This document shows, one piece after another, positions 32,468-40,945 of a stretch of DNA of 64,000 nucleotides (positions are counted from its first letter, which is position 1; every line of letters begins with the position of its first letter). The position numbers were made by a program, and so were the translations under genes. Under the pieces are notes generated by a model. It ran no database searches. It was not told where the DNA came from and was given only the letters and a program-made list of their open reading frames with translations. The DNA lies in assembly GCF_030160275.1 (NCBI RefSeq), contig NZ_BSOA01000040.1, forward strand, positions 34,568-98,567, read 5' to 3'. The stretch is from Dyella flagellata. GTDB taxonomy: Bacteria > Pseudomonadota > Gammaproteobacteria > Xanthomonadales > Rhodanobacteraceae.

Positions 32468-33454
32468 CTACGCCGAAACCGGCACCGGTTTCGGAAACCG
32501 GATCTCGGCCACGTAGCGATTGCCGCCTTGCACATGCAGGCTCAGCGGCCACGCAAAGCGCTCGCTGATACGTTGCGCGATGGCATATTCGAAACCGCGC
32601 TGCCCCGGCGCTGGTGGATGGTCCTGTTCACCACCCGCCGTGGCGCTGACGCTCACCAAGCCGGGCAATACCGTGACCTGCACGATACCTTGCCCAGTGT
32701 ACTGGCTCGCATGGCGAATCAATTGCCAGCACAACACGGCGAACACGCGCGGCGAGCCGTGCAGGGCGAATTTCGCCGGCTCTTCCAGACGCAGTTCGAT
32801 CGGATGACCGTGCAACATCTCGCGCGCGTTGGCGAGTTCGTCGCGCAGCACGTCGTTCACCACGAATTCCTGCTCGCTCTGTCCGTTGTCGGCCTCACGC
32901 GCCAGGATCAGCAAGGCCTCCACCAGCGACTCCATTTCGCGCGTGGCGCGCCGGATGCGCTGCACGCTGCGTTTGCCGAATTCGCTCATGCCCGCCTCGT
33001 CCGACAACATGTCGGTGGACATCTTGATCACGGTGAGCGGGCTGCGCAGCTCGTGGCTGGCGTCGCGGGTAAAATTGCGTTCGCGTTCGTTGTAGCCGGC
33101 GATCCGGCTGGCGAAGTTGTGGAAGCCGCGCGCCAGCGTGGCGATGTCGCTATCGGTCTGACGCAGGCGATCGGACTGCAAGGCGTCCAGGTCGGTCTGG
33201 CCCTCCTTCCAGTTGCCCACCCACCGCGCCAGCACACTGACCTGTCGCCAGATCCGCTCGGTGGCCAGCCAGGTGAGCCCACTGACGATGACGATCAGCA
33301 ATATCACCGCGAAAGCCGGCGCCACGTTGTAATAGCCCATCAGGCACACCACGACGACGGCCATCAGCTGCATGCCGAAAATCAGCAGCAGGCGGCGTTG
33401 AAAACCGCCGCGCGCGTGTTCCGCGCGCGGCACTTGGGCACCCGTGGTGGTCAT
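32468..33454 (-). CDS. Sensor histidine kinase with degenerate ATPase domain
   Basis: A 328-residue protein with two membrane helices (about 21-40 and 46-64) and almost no periplasmic loop, a HAMP-like linker, and a good H-box RDASHELRSPLTVIKM (His134). The C-terminal HATPase region is eroded: the N-box position reads QLIRHAS (His248 for the essential Asn), there is no DxGxG G1 box, and the G2 position reads GQRGFEYAIAQRI. ATP-dependent kinase activity is therefore doubtful; phosphatase activity or cross-phosphorylation is possible. It is encoded 15 nt after its response regulator. Confidence 0.85.
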   Translation of the reverse strand: MTTTGAQVPRAEHARGGFQRRLLLIFGMQLMAVVVVCLMGYYNVAPAFAVILLIVIVSGLTWLATERIWRQVSVLARWVGNWKEGQTDLDALQSDRLRQTDSDIATLARGFHNFASRIAGYNERERNFTRDASHELRSPLTVIKMSTDMLSDEAGMSEFGKRSVQRIRRATREMESLVEALLILAREADNGQSEQEFVVNDVLRDELANAREMLHGHPIELRLEEPAKFALHGSPRVFAVLCWQLIRHASQYTGQGIVQVTVLPGLVSVSATAGGEQDHPPAPGQRGFEYAIAQRISERFAWPLSLHVQGGNRYVAEIRFPKPVPVSA

Positions 33455-33469
33455 GTAGGCTTTGGGCGG

Positions 33470-34201
33470 TTACGCGATGTGGCTGGCGGGAGTGGTCTCG
33501 GCCTCCAGGTCGGCAAGACGGTAGCCGGCCGAATGGATGGTGTGCAGCAAGGGGCGATCGAACGGCTTGTCGATCACCCGACGCAGGTTGTACAGATGCG
33601 AGCGCAAGGTGTCCGAATCAGGCAGGGTATCACCCCAGATCTCCCGCTCGATGTCGCGCCGGCTTACCACGCGGGGCGATTCGCGCATCAGGATCGCCAG
33701 CAGCTTCAGCCCAATCGGAGAGACCGTCAGCTCCTGCCCGGCACGAGTAAGCCGCAAGGTGGCCGTATCCAGGGTCATGTCGCCCACCGTCAGCACTTCG
33801 CTGGATACCTGGCGGCGGTCACGGCGGATCAGGGCCCGCAGGCGCGCCTCCAATTCCCGCACCTCAAAGGGTTTCACTAGGTAGTCGTCCGCACCGGCCT
33901 CCAGGCCGACCAGCTTGTCCTCCAAGGTGTCCCGCGCCGTCAGCATCAGCACCGGGGTGGACTTCTTGGCGTCGCCGCGCAGCTTGCGACAGACGTCAAG
34001 GCCATCGATGCCCGGCAGCATCAGGTCCAGCACCACCACGTCGTAGCTATTGGATACCGCCAGATGCAGTCCGCTCACACCATCTTGAGCAAAATCAACG
34101 GAGTAGCCGCGCCGTTCGAGGAACTCCCCGACCATTTCAGCGATCTGACGGTTGTCTTCTACCAGCAGGATCAGCCCTGCATGCTCGTCACGTGAACTCA
34201 T
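33470..34201 (-). CDS. OmpR-family response regulator
   Basis: A 243-residue protein with an intact receiver (ILLVEDNRQIAEMV, phospho-Asp in DVVVLDLMLPGIDG, Thr in LMLTARD, Lys in YLVKPFEVREL) and a C-terminal winged helix (VLTVGDMTLDTATLRLTRAGQ to LRSHLYNLRRVIDKPF). GTAG REP elements are absent here, but a perfect 16-bp palindrome lies 25 nt upstream of the start. A start at 34216 is also possible. Target genes are unknown. Confidence 0.93.
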   Translation of the reverse strand: MSSRDEHAGLILLVEDNRQIAEMVGEFLERRGYSVDFAQDGVSGLHLAVSNSYDVVVLDLMLPGIDGLDVCRKLRGDAKKSTPVLMLTARDTLEDKLVGLEAGADDYLVKPFEVRELEARLRALIRRDRRQVSSEVLTVGDMTLDTATLRLTRAGQELTVSPIGLKLLAILMRESPRVVSRRDIEREIWGDTLPDSDTLRSHLYNLRRVIDKPFDRPLLHTIHSAGYRLADLEAETTPASHIA

Positions 34202-34226
34202 GTTTCGCCTCGTCATCCAGGGTGGT

Positions 34227-34242
34227 CTTCACATTTGTGAAG
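34227..34242 (-). promoter_or_regulatory. Palindromic operator-like site upstream of the response regulator gene
   Basis: CTTCACATTTGTGAAG is a perfect palindrome (7+2+7), 25 nt upstream of the preferred start at 34201. It is a candidate autoregulatory site, though OmpR-family sites are often direct repeats. Confidence 0.5.
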
Positions 34243-34310
34243 GCTAATCCTCCAGGGGGTAAGGGCGACGTGAATTTAAGCGGATGAAAACGTGGTGATG
34301 GGCTCGCTCG

Positions 34311-34937
34311 CTAGAACAGCGGCTGAAGTTTTGGCCAAACGTTGTCCAAAACGTGCGGCTCGCCGGCTGCCACCGGGTGCAAGCCATCTTCCTGCATCAG
34401 GGCCGGATTCAGAGCCACCCCTTCCAGCAGGAACGGCAGCAGCGCTGTGTGCTTCTCACGGGCAAGGTCCGCATACACGGCACGCAGACCATCGCGATAC
34501 TGCGGTCCGTAGTTCACCGGCAATTCGATGCCCAGCAGCAGTACCTTGGCGCCGGCGCGCTGGGCCGCATCGACCATGGCGGTCAGGTTGCCACACAAGC
34601 CGGCCAGCGGCAGGCCTCGCAGCCCGTCATTGGCACCAAGCTCGACCACCACGATGCGCGGGTGGTGCTGCGTCAGCAGCGCCGGCAAGCGATTGCGCCC
34701 GCCAACCGAGGTTTCACCGCTGATGCTGGCATTGATCACCGTCCAGCCCGGCTCCATCTGTTTGAGACGTACTTCCAGCAGATGCACCCAGCCTGCCTCT
34801 GCGGGAATGTTGTGTGCGGCGGACAGCGAGTCGCCAAGCACGAGCACGGTTTTCGCAGGTGCCGTCGGCGTGGATGCCGCCTGCACTGCAGCGCTGCCGC
34901 AAACCAGCAGCAGCAACAAACATAGGAAACGACGCAT
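34311..34937 (-). CDS. tesA: Periplasmic acyl-CoA thioesterase I / SGNH arylesterase
   Basis: A 208-residue SGNH hydrolase with a signal peptide (MRRFLCLLLLLVCGSAAVQA). Block I is VLVLGDSLSAAHNI (catalytic Ser), block III ELGANDGLRGLP (Asn), and block V EDGLHPVAAGEPHVLDNVWP (Asp and His). TesA of E. coli has thioesterase, lysophospholipase and protease activities. As in E. coli it diverges from the ybbA/ybbP operon; here the two start codons overlap. Confidence 0.93.
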   Translation of the reverse strand: MRRFLCLLLLLVCGSAAVQAASTPTAPAKTVLVLGDSLSAAHNIPAEAGWVHLLEVRLKQMEPGWTVINASISGETSVGGRNRLPALLTQHHPRIVVVELGANDGLRGLPLAGLCGNLTAMVDAAQRAGAKVLLLGIELPVNYGPQYRDGLRAVYADLAREKHTALLPFLLEGVALNPALMQEDGLHPVAAGEPHVLDNVWPKLQPLF

Positions 34938-35637
34938 GAGTGGTGGTTCTCGTCCGGTGGTTGAAGCTCAGGTGCTGGAAGTGCGCGATGTTAGCAAGTC
35001 GGTGAACGGTCCCGAGGGAAGGCTGGACATCCTCAGCAATGTCGCCATGCAGGTAAGCGCGGGCGAGAGTTTCGCCATCGTGGGTGCCTCCGGCTCCGGT
35101 AAAACCACCCTGCTCGGCCTGCTCGCCGGCCTGGATACGCCCACGCGCGGCAGCATCCACCTCGATGGCCACGCACTGGAGCGGCTCGACGAGGAAGCCC
35201 GCGCGGACCTGCGCCGGCGCCTGGTGGGCTTCGTGTTCCAGTCGTTCCACTTGCTGCCGGCACTCACCGCCGAGCAGAACGTGATGCTCCCGCTGGAGCT
35301 GGAAGGCCACGCCGATGCGCGGGAAAAAGCGCGCGAAGCGCTGGATGCGGTCGAACTCGGTTCGCGCCGCAAGCACTATCCGGCGCAACTTTCCGGTGGC
35401 GAACAGCAACGCGTCGCGATCGCACGCGCCTTCGTGCACGGCCCGCGCGTATTGTTCGCGGATGAGCCCACCGGGAATCTGGACCGACGTACCGGGCGAC
35501 ACGTATGCGACCTGCTGTTCGCGCTCAATCGCGATCATCACACCACCCTGGTCCTGGTCACGCACGATCTGCAACTGGCTGAACGCTGCATGCGACGTGC
35601 GGAACTGCAAGAAGGCCGGCTGGAGCCGCTGACATGA
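34936..35637 (+). CDS. ybbA: ABC transporter ATP-binding protein (YbbA, LolD-like)
   Basis: A 233-residue ATPase with Walker A GASGSGKTTLL, Q-loop FQSFHLLPAL, signature LSGGEQQRVAIARAF and Walker B VLFADEPTGNLD. It is the partner of the FtsX-type permease encoded next (4-nt ATGA overlap), forming a MacB/LolCDE-like mechanotransmitter. The ATG at 34936-34938 shares two bases with the opposing tesA start. An in-frame GTG a few codons later is the alternative. Confidence 0.92.
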   Translation: MSGGSRPVVEAQVLEVRDVSKSVNGPEGRLDILSNVAMQVSAGESFAIVGASGSGKTTLLGLLAGLDTPTRGSIHLDGHALERLDEEARADLRRRLVGFVFQSFHLLPALTAEQNVMLPLELEGHADAREKAREALDAVELGSRRKHYPAQLSGGEQQRVAIARAFVHGPRVLFADEPTGNLDRRTGRHVCDLLFALNRDHHTTLVLVTHDLQLAERCMRRAELQEGRLEPLT

Positions 35638-38117
35638 AAATGCTGCTGCTTGCCTTGCGCAGCCTGCGCCGCGAATGGCATCTGCCGGAGTTGCGCACGC
35701 TCGCTGCATCCCTGGTGCTGGCCGTGGTGGCGCTGGGCGTGGTGGCGACGCTCAGCACGCGCATGGAGCGCGGGGTACTCGCCAGTGCGGCGGAGTTGAT
35801 CGGCGGCGATCTGGGCCTATCGGCACCGCAACCCATTCCAGGCAAATTTGCGGTGGCGGGTCGGCAACGCGATTTGTCGATCACGCGCACGGCAAGTTTT
35901 CCCAGCGTTGCGTTCGCCGGACAACGGAGTCAATTGCTGGACGTGCTTGCTGCCGATACCGCATATCCGTTGCGTGGCACCTTGCTGGTAGCGGACGCAC
36001 AGGGTCGGCGAGCGCCTAATCACGGGCCAACGGCCGGAAATGTATTCCTCGATCATCGCGCGCTGGTCGGGCTGAACCGGCGCGTGGGCGACAGCGTGCA
36101 GGTCGGCGGGCGCGATCTGCGCATCGCCGGCGAGCTGATCCAGCAACCGGATGGCGGCGAGCTGGTGGCCATGGCACCCCGTGCCCTGATGAGCATCAAC
36201 GACGCCCAGCAAGCCGGATTGCTGGGCGTCGACAGTCGTGCACGGCATAGCTTGCTGCTGGCAGGCGAACCTGCCGCCGTGCAGCGCTGGCGCGCGTGGG
36301 CGCAATCGACGGTATTGCCGCAGGGCGGCGAACTCATCACGCCGGAGCAGACCCAGGAACGCATGCGCAGCGCGTTCGATCGCGCCGGTGCGTTTCTGCG
36401 CCTCACTGCGTTGCTGTCTGCGCTGCTATCCGGCGTCGCGATCGCGCTGGCCTCGCAGCGTTATGCGCGCCGCAAGACGAACGAAGTGTCACTGCTGCGT
36501 GCGCTCGGCACTTCTCGTGGCCGCGTCTTTACTTTGTTGGTGGGCACGATGGGTGGCCTGGCGCTACCTGCAGCTCTGCTGGGCATAGTGCTGGCGCTGG
36601 TGCTGGCGCAAGCCGCCTGGATGTTCGCCAGCCAATTGTTCTCGGGCGTGCCGACGGAGCTGCCGATCCTGCCCGCCTTGGCTGCCGCTGGCATGGGCAT
36701 CGCCGTGCTGGTCGGCTTTGCCCTGCCTCCGTTGGTACGCTTGGCGGATATACCGCCGGTAGCGGTTTTTCGCTCGAGCGTGGCTCGACGCATCCGCCGC
36801 TTCGACGCGCTGTACCTGATCCCCGCCGTGGTGGCGCTGGCGCTGATCTGGAATCTCAGCGGCTCGGCCAAGCTGGCCGGCATTCTCGCCGCCAGCCTGC
36901 TTGGCGTCGCCGTGGTCGCCGCGTTGCTGGCGGCCTTGCTGCTGTGGATTGCGCGGGGTATTGCGCCGGGCGGTCATCCGGCACTGCGGCTGGGCATGGC
37001 CGCGCTGGCGCGTCGCCGTGGCCTGAGCATCGTGCAAGCTACGGCGTTGAGCATGGGCCTCACCGCCTTGCTGCTGCTGGCCGTGGTGGCGCCGGCATTG
37101 CTGGATGGTTGGCGCAAGGAACTGCCCGGCGATACGCCGAACTGGTTCGTGCTCAACCTGCAAGACGACCAGCGCGACGATTTCGACAAGGCATTGGCGC
37201 GCATCGGCGCCAACCAGCTCAACATGATGCCGCTGGCGGTCGGCAAGCTTGCCGCCATCAACGGGAGGCCGATCGATACCTTGAAGTTCCAGGACGAACG
37301 CGCGAAGGAATGGAGCGATCGCCAGCTGCGCCTGTCGTGGTCGGACGACTTGCCGCCCGCCAACAAGGTGATCGCCGGCCACTGGTTCGATCCTCACCCG
37401 GCGCAAGCGGAGGTCTCGGTGGATACGATGTGGCGCGACATGTACGCGCTGAAACTCGGCGACAGCATGCGTTTCGATGTGGGCGAAGGCCAGGTTGAGG
37501 CGAAGATCACCAGCTTCCGCCACGTGGATTGGAGTTCATTTCGCGTGAACTTCTTCCTGCTGCTCGATCCCACGCATGCCAGCACACTGCCGCATACCTG
37601 GCTGGCCAGCTTTTATCTCCCGCGTGGCAACGCCGAGGCGCTGGCGGCGCTGTCGCGTGACTATCCGAACTTGAGCCTGGTCGATGTGGACGCACTGCTC
37701 GACCGGGTGCGCGAGATTGTCCAGCGCGTGACCGGCGCAGTTCGCTGGGTGCTGGGCTTCAGCCTGCTGGCTGGCGCCTTGGTGCTTGCGGCGGCGTTGG
37801 CGACGAGCGGACAGGAACGGCGCCACGAAGCTGCACTGTTGCGCACCCTGGGTGCACGGCGCGGGCTGCTGCGCGTTGCCGCGGCGTGCGAGTTCGCCCT
37901 GCTCGGCCTGATCGCGGGCGTCACCGCTGCGTTGGGTTCCATGCTGGGCGGATGGTGGCTGGGGCGCAGCGTATTCCACATCAAGGACTTCATGCCGCAG
38001 CCGCTGCCACTGACGCTGGCAGCTTTGGCCGCAGCCTTCGTGGTCATGCTGCTAGGCCTGGCCGGTACGCGGAAGGTGACTCATACGCCGCCCATGCGCT
38101 TGCTGCGGGCGGAGTGA
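35634..38117 (+). CDS. ybbP: FtsX-family ABC transporter permease (YbbP)
   Basis: An 827-residue permease with two copies of the FtsX membrane module. One helix near the N-terminus (about 21-42), a large extracytoplasmic domain, then groups of helices around residues 255-480 and 700-815. The hallmark RRKTNEVSLLRALGTSRGRV and ERRHEAALLRTLGARRGLL cytoplasmic loops appear once in each half. It works with YbbA, probably on lipids or lipoproteins in the envelope; the substrate is unknown. Confidence 0.92.
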   Translation: MKMLLLALRSLRREWHLPELRTLAASLVLAVVALGVVATLSTRMERGVLASAAELIGGDLGLSAPQPIPGKFAVAGRQRDLSITRTASFPSVAFAGQRSQLLDVLAADTAYPLRGTLLVADAQGRRAPNHGPTAGNVFLDHRALVGLNRRVGDSVQVGGRDLRIAGELIQQPDGGELVAMAPRALMSINDAQQAGLLGVDSRARHSLLLAGEPAAVQRWRAWAQSTVLPQGGELITPEQTQERMRSAFDRAGAFLRLTALLSALLSGVAIALASQRYARRKTNEVSLLRALGTSRGRVFTLLVGTMGGLALPAALLGIVLALVLAQAAWMFASQLFSGVPTELPILPALAAAGMGIAVLVGFALPPLVRLADIPPVAVFRSSVARRIRRFDALYLIPAVVALALIWNLSGSAKLAGILAASLLGVAVVAALLAALLLWIARGIAPGGHPALRLGMAALARRRGLSIVQATALSMGLTALLLLAVVAPALLDGWRKELPGDTPNWFVLNLQDDQRDDFDKALARIGANQLNMMPLAVGKLAAINGRPIDTLKFQDERAKEWSDRQLRLSWSDDLPPANKVIAGHWFDPHPAQAEVSVDTMWRDMYALKLGDSMRFDVGEGQVEAKITSFRHVDWSSFRVNFFLLLDPTHASTLPHTWLASFYLPRGNAEALAALSRDYPNLSLVDVDALLDRVREIVQRVTGAVRWVLGFSLLAGALVLAAALATSGQERRHEAALLRTLGARRGLLRVAAACEFALLGLIAGVTAALGSMLGGWWLGRSVFHIKDFMPQPLPLTLAALAAAFVVMLLGLAGTRKVTHTPPMRLLRAE

Positions 38118-38200
38118 TGTGTCTGCTGCTCCTTCTCCCCACAGGGGAGAGGGCGCGGCCATGCGATACGATGCATGTCCCTCCCTGACCAGGACCGCCC

Positions 38201-38830
38201 ATGTACACCCTGTACTACTCCCCCGCCACGGCAAGCATGGTCGTGCATCTGGCGCTGCTCGAAATCGGCGTGCCCTACCAGCTCAAATTGGTGGATATCG
38301 AAAAGCAGGAACAATTCGACGACGAGTACTTGAAGCTCAATCCGGGCGGCAAAGTACCTACGCTGATCATCGATGGTCGCGCGGTGTACGAATCGGGTGC
38401 GCTGCTGATCATCCTGGCCGAGCGTCATCCGGAAGCCAAGCTGATTCCGCCGTCGGGCACACCGGAACGCGAACAGTGGTTGCAGTGGACGGTTTTCCTC
38501 AGCAACGCGCTGATGTCCACCTACCGGTTCTGGTTTTATCCGCAAGAACTGGGACATCAGGAATCGCCACCGGAAATCCGCACCGCCATACAGCACAAGA
38601 TCGAAGGCCTGTGGGAGCGGATCGAGGCGCATCTTTCCGCGCACGGGCCGTATCTGCTCGGCAAGGAATTTTCCGGCGTCGATCTGCTGCTGACCATGCT
38701 GATGCGGTGGTCACGCAATATGCCGCGTCCCGCCACCGAGTGGCCCGCGCTGAAACGGCAAGCGGATATGGTGCGCGCGCGGCCGAGCTGGAAGAAGCTG
38801 TATGAATTGGAAAGCTTGAAGGAGTGGTGA
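38201..38830 (+). CDS. Glutathione S-transferase
   Basis: A 209-residue GST. The thioredoxin-fold N-domain begins MYTLYYSPATASMVVHLALLEIGVPYQLKLVDIEK and has the cis-Pro glutathione site GGKVPTLIIDGRAVYESGALLIILAERHP; the helical C-domain includes GKEFSGVDLLLTMLMRW. The Ser in SPATAS probably activates glutathione, as in beta/theta types. The substrate is not predictable. Confidence 0.9.
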   Translation: MYTLYYSPATASMVVHLALLEIGVPYQLKLVDIEKQEQFDDEYLKLNPGGKVPTLIIDGRAVYESGALLIILAERHPEAKLIPPSGTPEREQWLQWTVFLSNALMSTYRFWFYPQELGHQESPPEIRTAIQHKIEGLWERIEAHLSAHGPYLLGKEFSGVDLLLTMLMRWSRNMPRPATEWPALKRQADMVRARPSWKKLYELESLKEW

Positions 38831-38897
38831 GCATCTGCCCCTGCTCCTGGCAGCGGAGTGGTTCCTCGCGACAGTACAAATTCCTTCGACCGCAAGG

Positions 38898-40034
38898 ATG
38901 ATTGCCATCCAAACCTCCGCCACCCAAACCTGGTGCGACCGCCTCAAGCACGAGTTCCTGCTGCTGCTCTTCACCGCGCTTACCGTGGTGCTCGCCTGCA
39001 TCGATCCACAACCGTGGTCTCGTCATCAGGTCTGGCTGCAGTTGCCTACCCTGTGCGGCCTGCTGGGACTGATGATCTCCATCCAGGGCATTCGCGACAG
39101 CGGCCTGGTGCAGCGCGTGGCCGGCTTGCTGGTCGCGCGCATGCATTCTCTGCGAGGCGTCGGCCTGTTACTGGTGAGCATGACCGCCGTGCTGTCGATG
39201 GTGCTCACCAATGACGTAAGCCTGTTCCTGATGGTGCCGTTGACGCTCGCCATCGGTGGCATGTCCAATCTGCCGATCCTGCGCATGGCCGTGCTGGAGG
39301 CGCTGGCGGTGAATGCTGGATCGACGCTCAGCCCGATCGGCAATCCGCAGAACCTGCTGATCTGGCAGCATGCGGCAATGCCGTTCTTTCGATTCGTAGC
39401 CGGCCTGTTTCCCACGGCTGCGGTGATGTTCGTGCTGGTGGCAACGCTCACCTGGTGCTGGATGCCGAAGGAGCGCGTTGAACTGCAAGCGGAAAAGTTC
39501 GATGGCCATCGCATTTCGGCACCGATGGCAATGTTTTCCGTCCTTGCGCTCGCCTTGATGGTGGCGATGATGGAAAGCGGCCACGCACCGCTTGGCGCCT
39601 TGCTGCTGGTGATTCCGTTCGCGCTGTGGTCCTGGCCCACGCTGAAACATGTCGACTGGCTGCTGATGGCGACCTTTGCCGCGATCTTTCTCGGGCTGGG
39701 CCACTTCGCCGCGCTGCCCGTCGTGGATCACGTGCTTGGGAAAATCGATTTCAAGCAACCACTAACACTGTATCTAGGTGGCATCGTCAGTTCGCAGCTG
39801 ATCAGCAACGTGCCAGCCACGGTATTGCTGCTGGATCGCGCACCGGATGCGATCGCTCTGGCCATCGCGGTGAACGTGGGCGGTTTTGGCGTGGCGATCG
39901 GCTCGCTAGCCAACCTGATCGCCCTGCGCCTGGCAAAACAGCCGCATGGAATGCGGCTGTTTCATCAAGTGTCGCTGCCCTTCCTGCTGCTATGTGCGAT
40001 GCTGGTATATGGCTTGACGCGGCTGCTGGCCTGA
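38898..40034 (+). CDS. Ion transporter superfamily anion permease (ArsB/CitM-like)
   Basis: A 378-residue protein with about ten membrane helices. Two repeat-related motifs of the IT superfamily are visible: VLTNDVSLFLMVPLTL with GSTLSPIGNPQNLLIW in the first half, and QLISNVPATVLLLDRAP in the second. The family exchanges or imports anions such as dicarboxylates, citrate or arsenite. No arsenic genes are nearby, so a carboxylate role is more likely. The first 15 residues may be over-called. Confidence 0.85.
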   Translation: MIAIQTSATQTWCDRLKHEFLLLLFTALTVVLACIDPQPWSRHQVWLQLPTLCGLLGLMISIQGIRDSGLVQRVAGLLVARMHSLRGVGLLLVSMTAVLSMVLTNDVSLFLMVPLTLAIGGMSNLPILRMAVLEALAVNAGSTLSPIGNPQNLLIWQHAAMPFFRFVAGLFPTAAVMFVLVATLTWCWMPKERVELQAEKFDGHRISAPMAMFSVLALALMVAMMESGHAPLGALLLVIPFALWSWPTLKHVDWLLMATFAAIFLGLGHFAALPVVDHVLGKIDFKQPLTLYLGGIVSSQLISNVPATVLLLDRAPDAIALAIAVNVGGFGVAIGSLANLIALRLAKQPHGMRLFHQVSLPFLLLCAMLVYGLTRLLA

Positions 40035-40042
40035 AACTCCAT

Positions 40043-40807
40043 TCAGTCGTCGTCGTGCGGAACGCTCACCTTGCCGCCGATCCCGCTTTGGGTCACGTCG
40101 CCGCTACCTTTGGCGCGTACGGTCAAATTGCCACGTACTTCCCGCACTACCAGATCGCCGGAACCGATAGTGTCCACGGTCACGCTGCCGCCCACGTTTT
40201 CCAGCGTCACGTCGCCAGACCCGACGCTGCCGATCTGTACGTCCTTGTGCACCGAACGTGCCTTGAGGTCACCCGAGCCAACCGAACCGACCCTGAGGCT
40301 GCCCACATCGGAAATCTCCACGTCGCCCGAGCCCGCCGTGGCGTAGACCTCGCCGCTGATGCGATCGACATGCAGGTCGCCCGAGCCGGTCTGCGCGTTC
40401 AACTGCGCCAAGCCTGAGACATAAGCGTCACCGGAGCCGGTGTTGACGCTGACCGGCATGTTCGCGGGAAGCTTCAGCTGTACGTCCAGATACGCATAGG
40501 AAATACCAAACAGGCTGGCGCTGAGGCCGTGGCCGTCCACATCGACGATGAGCTGATCGCCCTCGCGATGTGAAGTCACCTGCAGCGTATCCAAGGCCGA
40601 TTGCGACGAGGCACAGGCGCGACCGGTGAGTTCCAGCGCATTGGCATTGCCGTCGCCCATAAGGTGCATGTCGTGACTGTGCAATTCGACTTGCACGCCG
40701 CGTATGCCGGCAAGGTCTTCGTGCAGGTTGCGGGAGGCGCTGTAGCGACAATCGGCGGCGGTGGCGGCCAGCGGCAGCAGGGCGAGTAAAGCGAGCAGTT
40801 GGCGCAT
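40043..40807 (-). CDS. DUF4097/DUF2807-like secreted beta-solenoid protein with GSGD repeats
   Basis: A 254-residue protein with a signal peptide (MRQLLALLALLPLAATAAD). From about residue 120 to the end it carries seven GSGD motifs at intervals of roughly 17-23 residues, each followed by a short hydrophobic strand, as in right-handed beta-helices of the GIN-domain (head, putative adhesin) family. Cysteines near the N-terminus may form a disulfide. No function is established. Confidence 0.8.
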   Translation of the reverse strand: MRQLLALLALLPLAATAADCRYSASRNLHEDLAGIRGVQVELHSHDMHLMGDGNANALELTGRACASSQSALDTLQVTSHREGDQLIVDVDGHGLSASLFGISYAYLDVQLKLPANMPVSVNTGSGDAYVSGLAQLNAQTGSGDLHVDRISGEVYATAGSGDVEISDVGSLRVGSVGSGDLKARSVHKDVQIGSVGSGDVTLENVGGSVTVDTIGSGDLVVREVRGNLTVRAKGSGDVTQSGIGGKVSVPHDDD

Positions 40808-40877
40808 ACGAAATCTCCTGTGTGTTCGAATGCTTTGGATGCAGTTAGTGATAAAAAGGTTGAAAACCACCCAGCGC

Positions 40878-40945
40878 GTAGGCTGGGATGACAATCCCAG
40901 CTTTCCACACGGCATCCGGATGCTGGGATTGCCATCCCAGCCTAC
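40878..40945. repeat. GTAG-headed REP palindrome pair
   Basis: Begins GTAGGCTGGGAT and ends ATCCCAGCCTAC with both hairpins well conserved. Its CTAC end supplies the TAG stop of mazG (40942-40944, minus strand). Confidence 0.88.
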
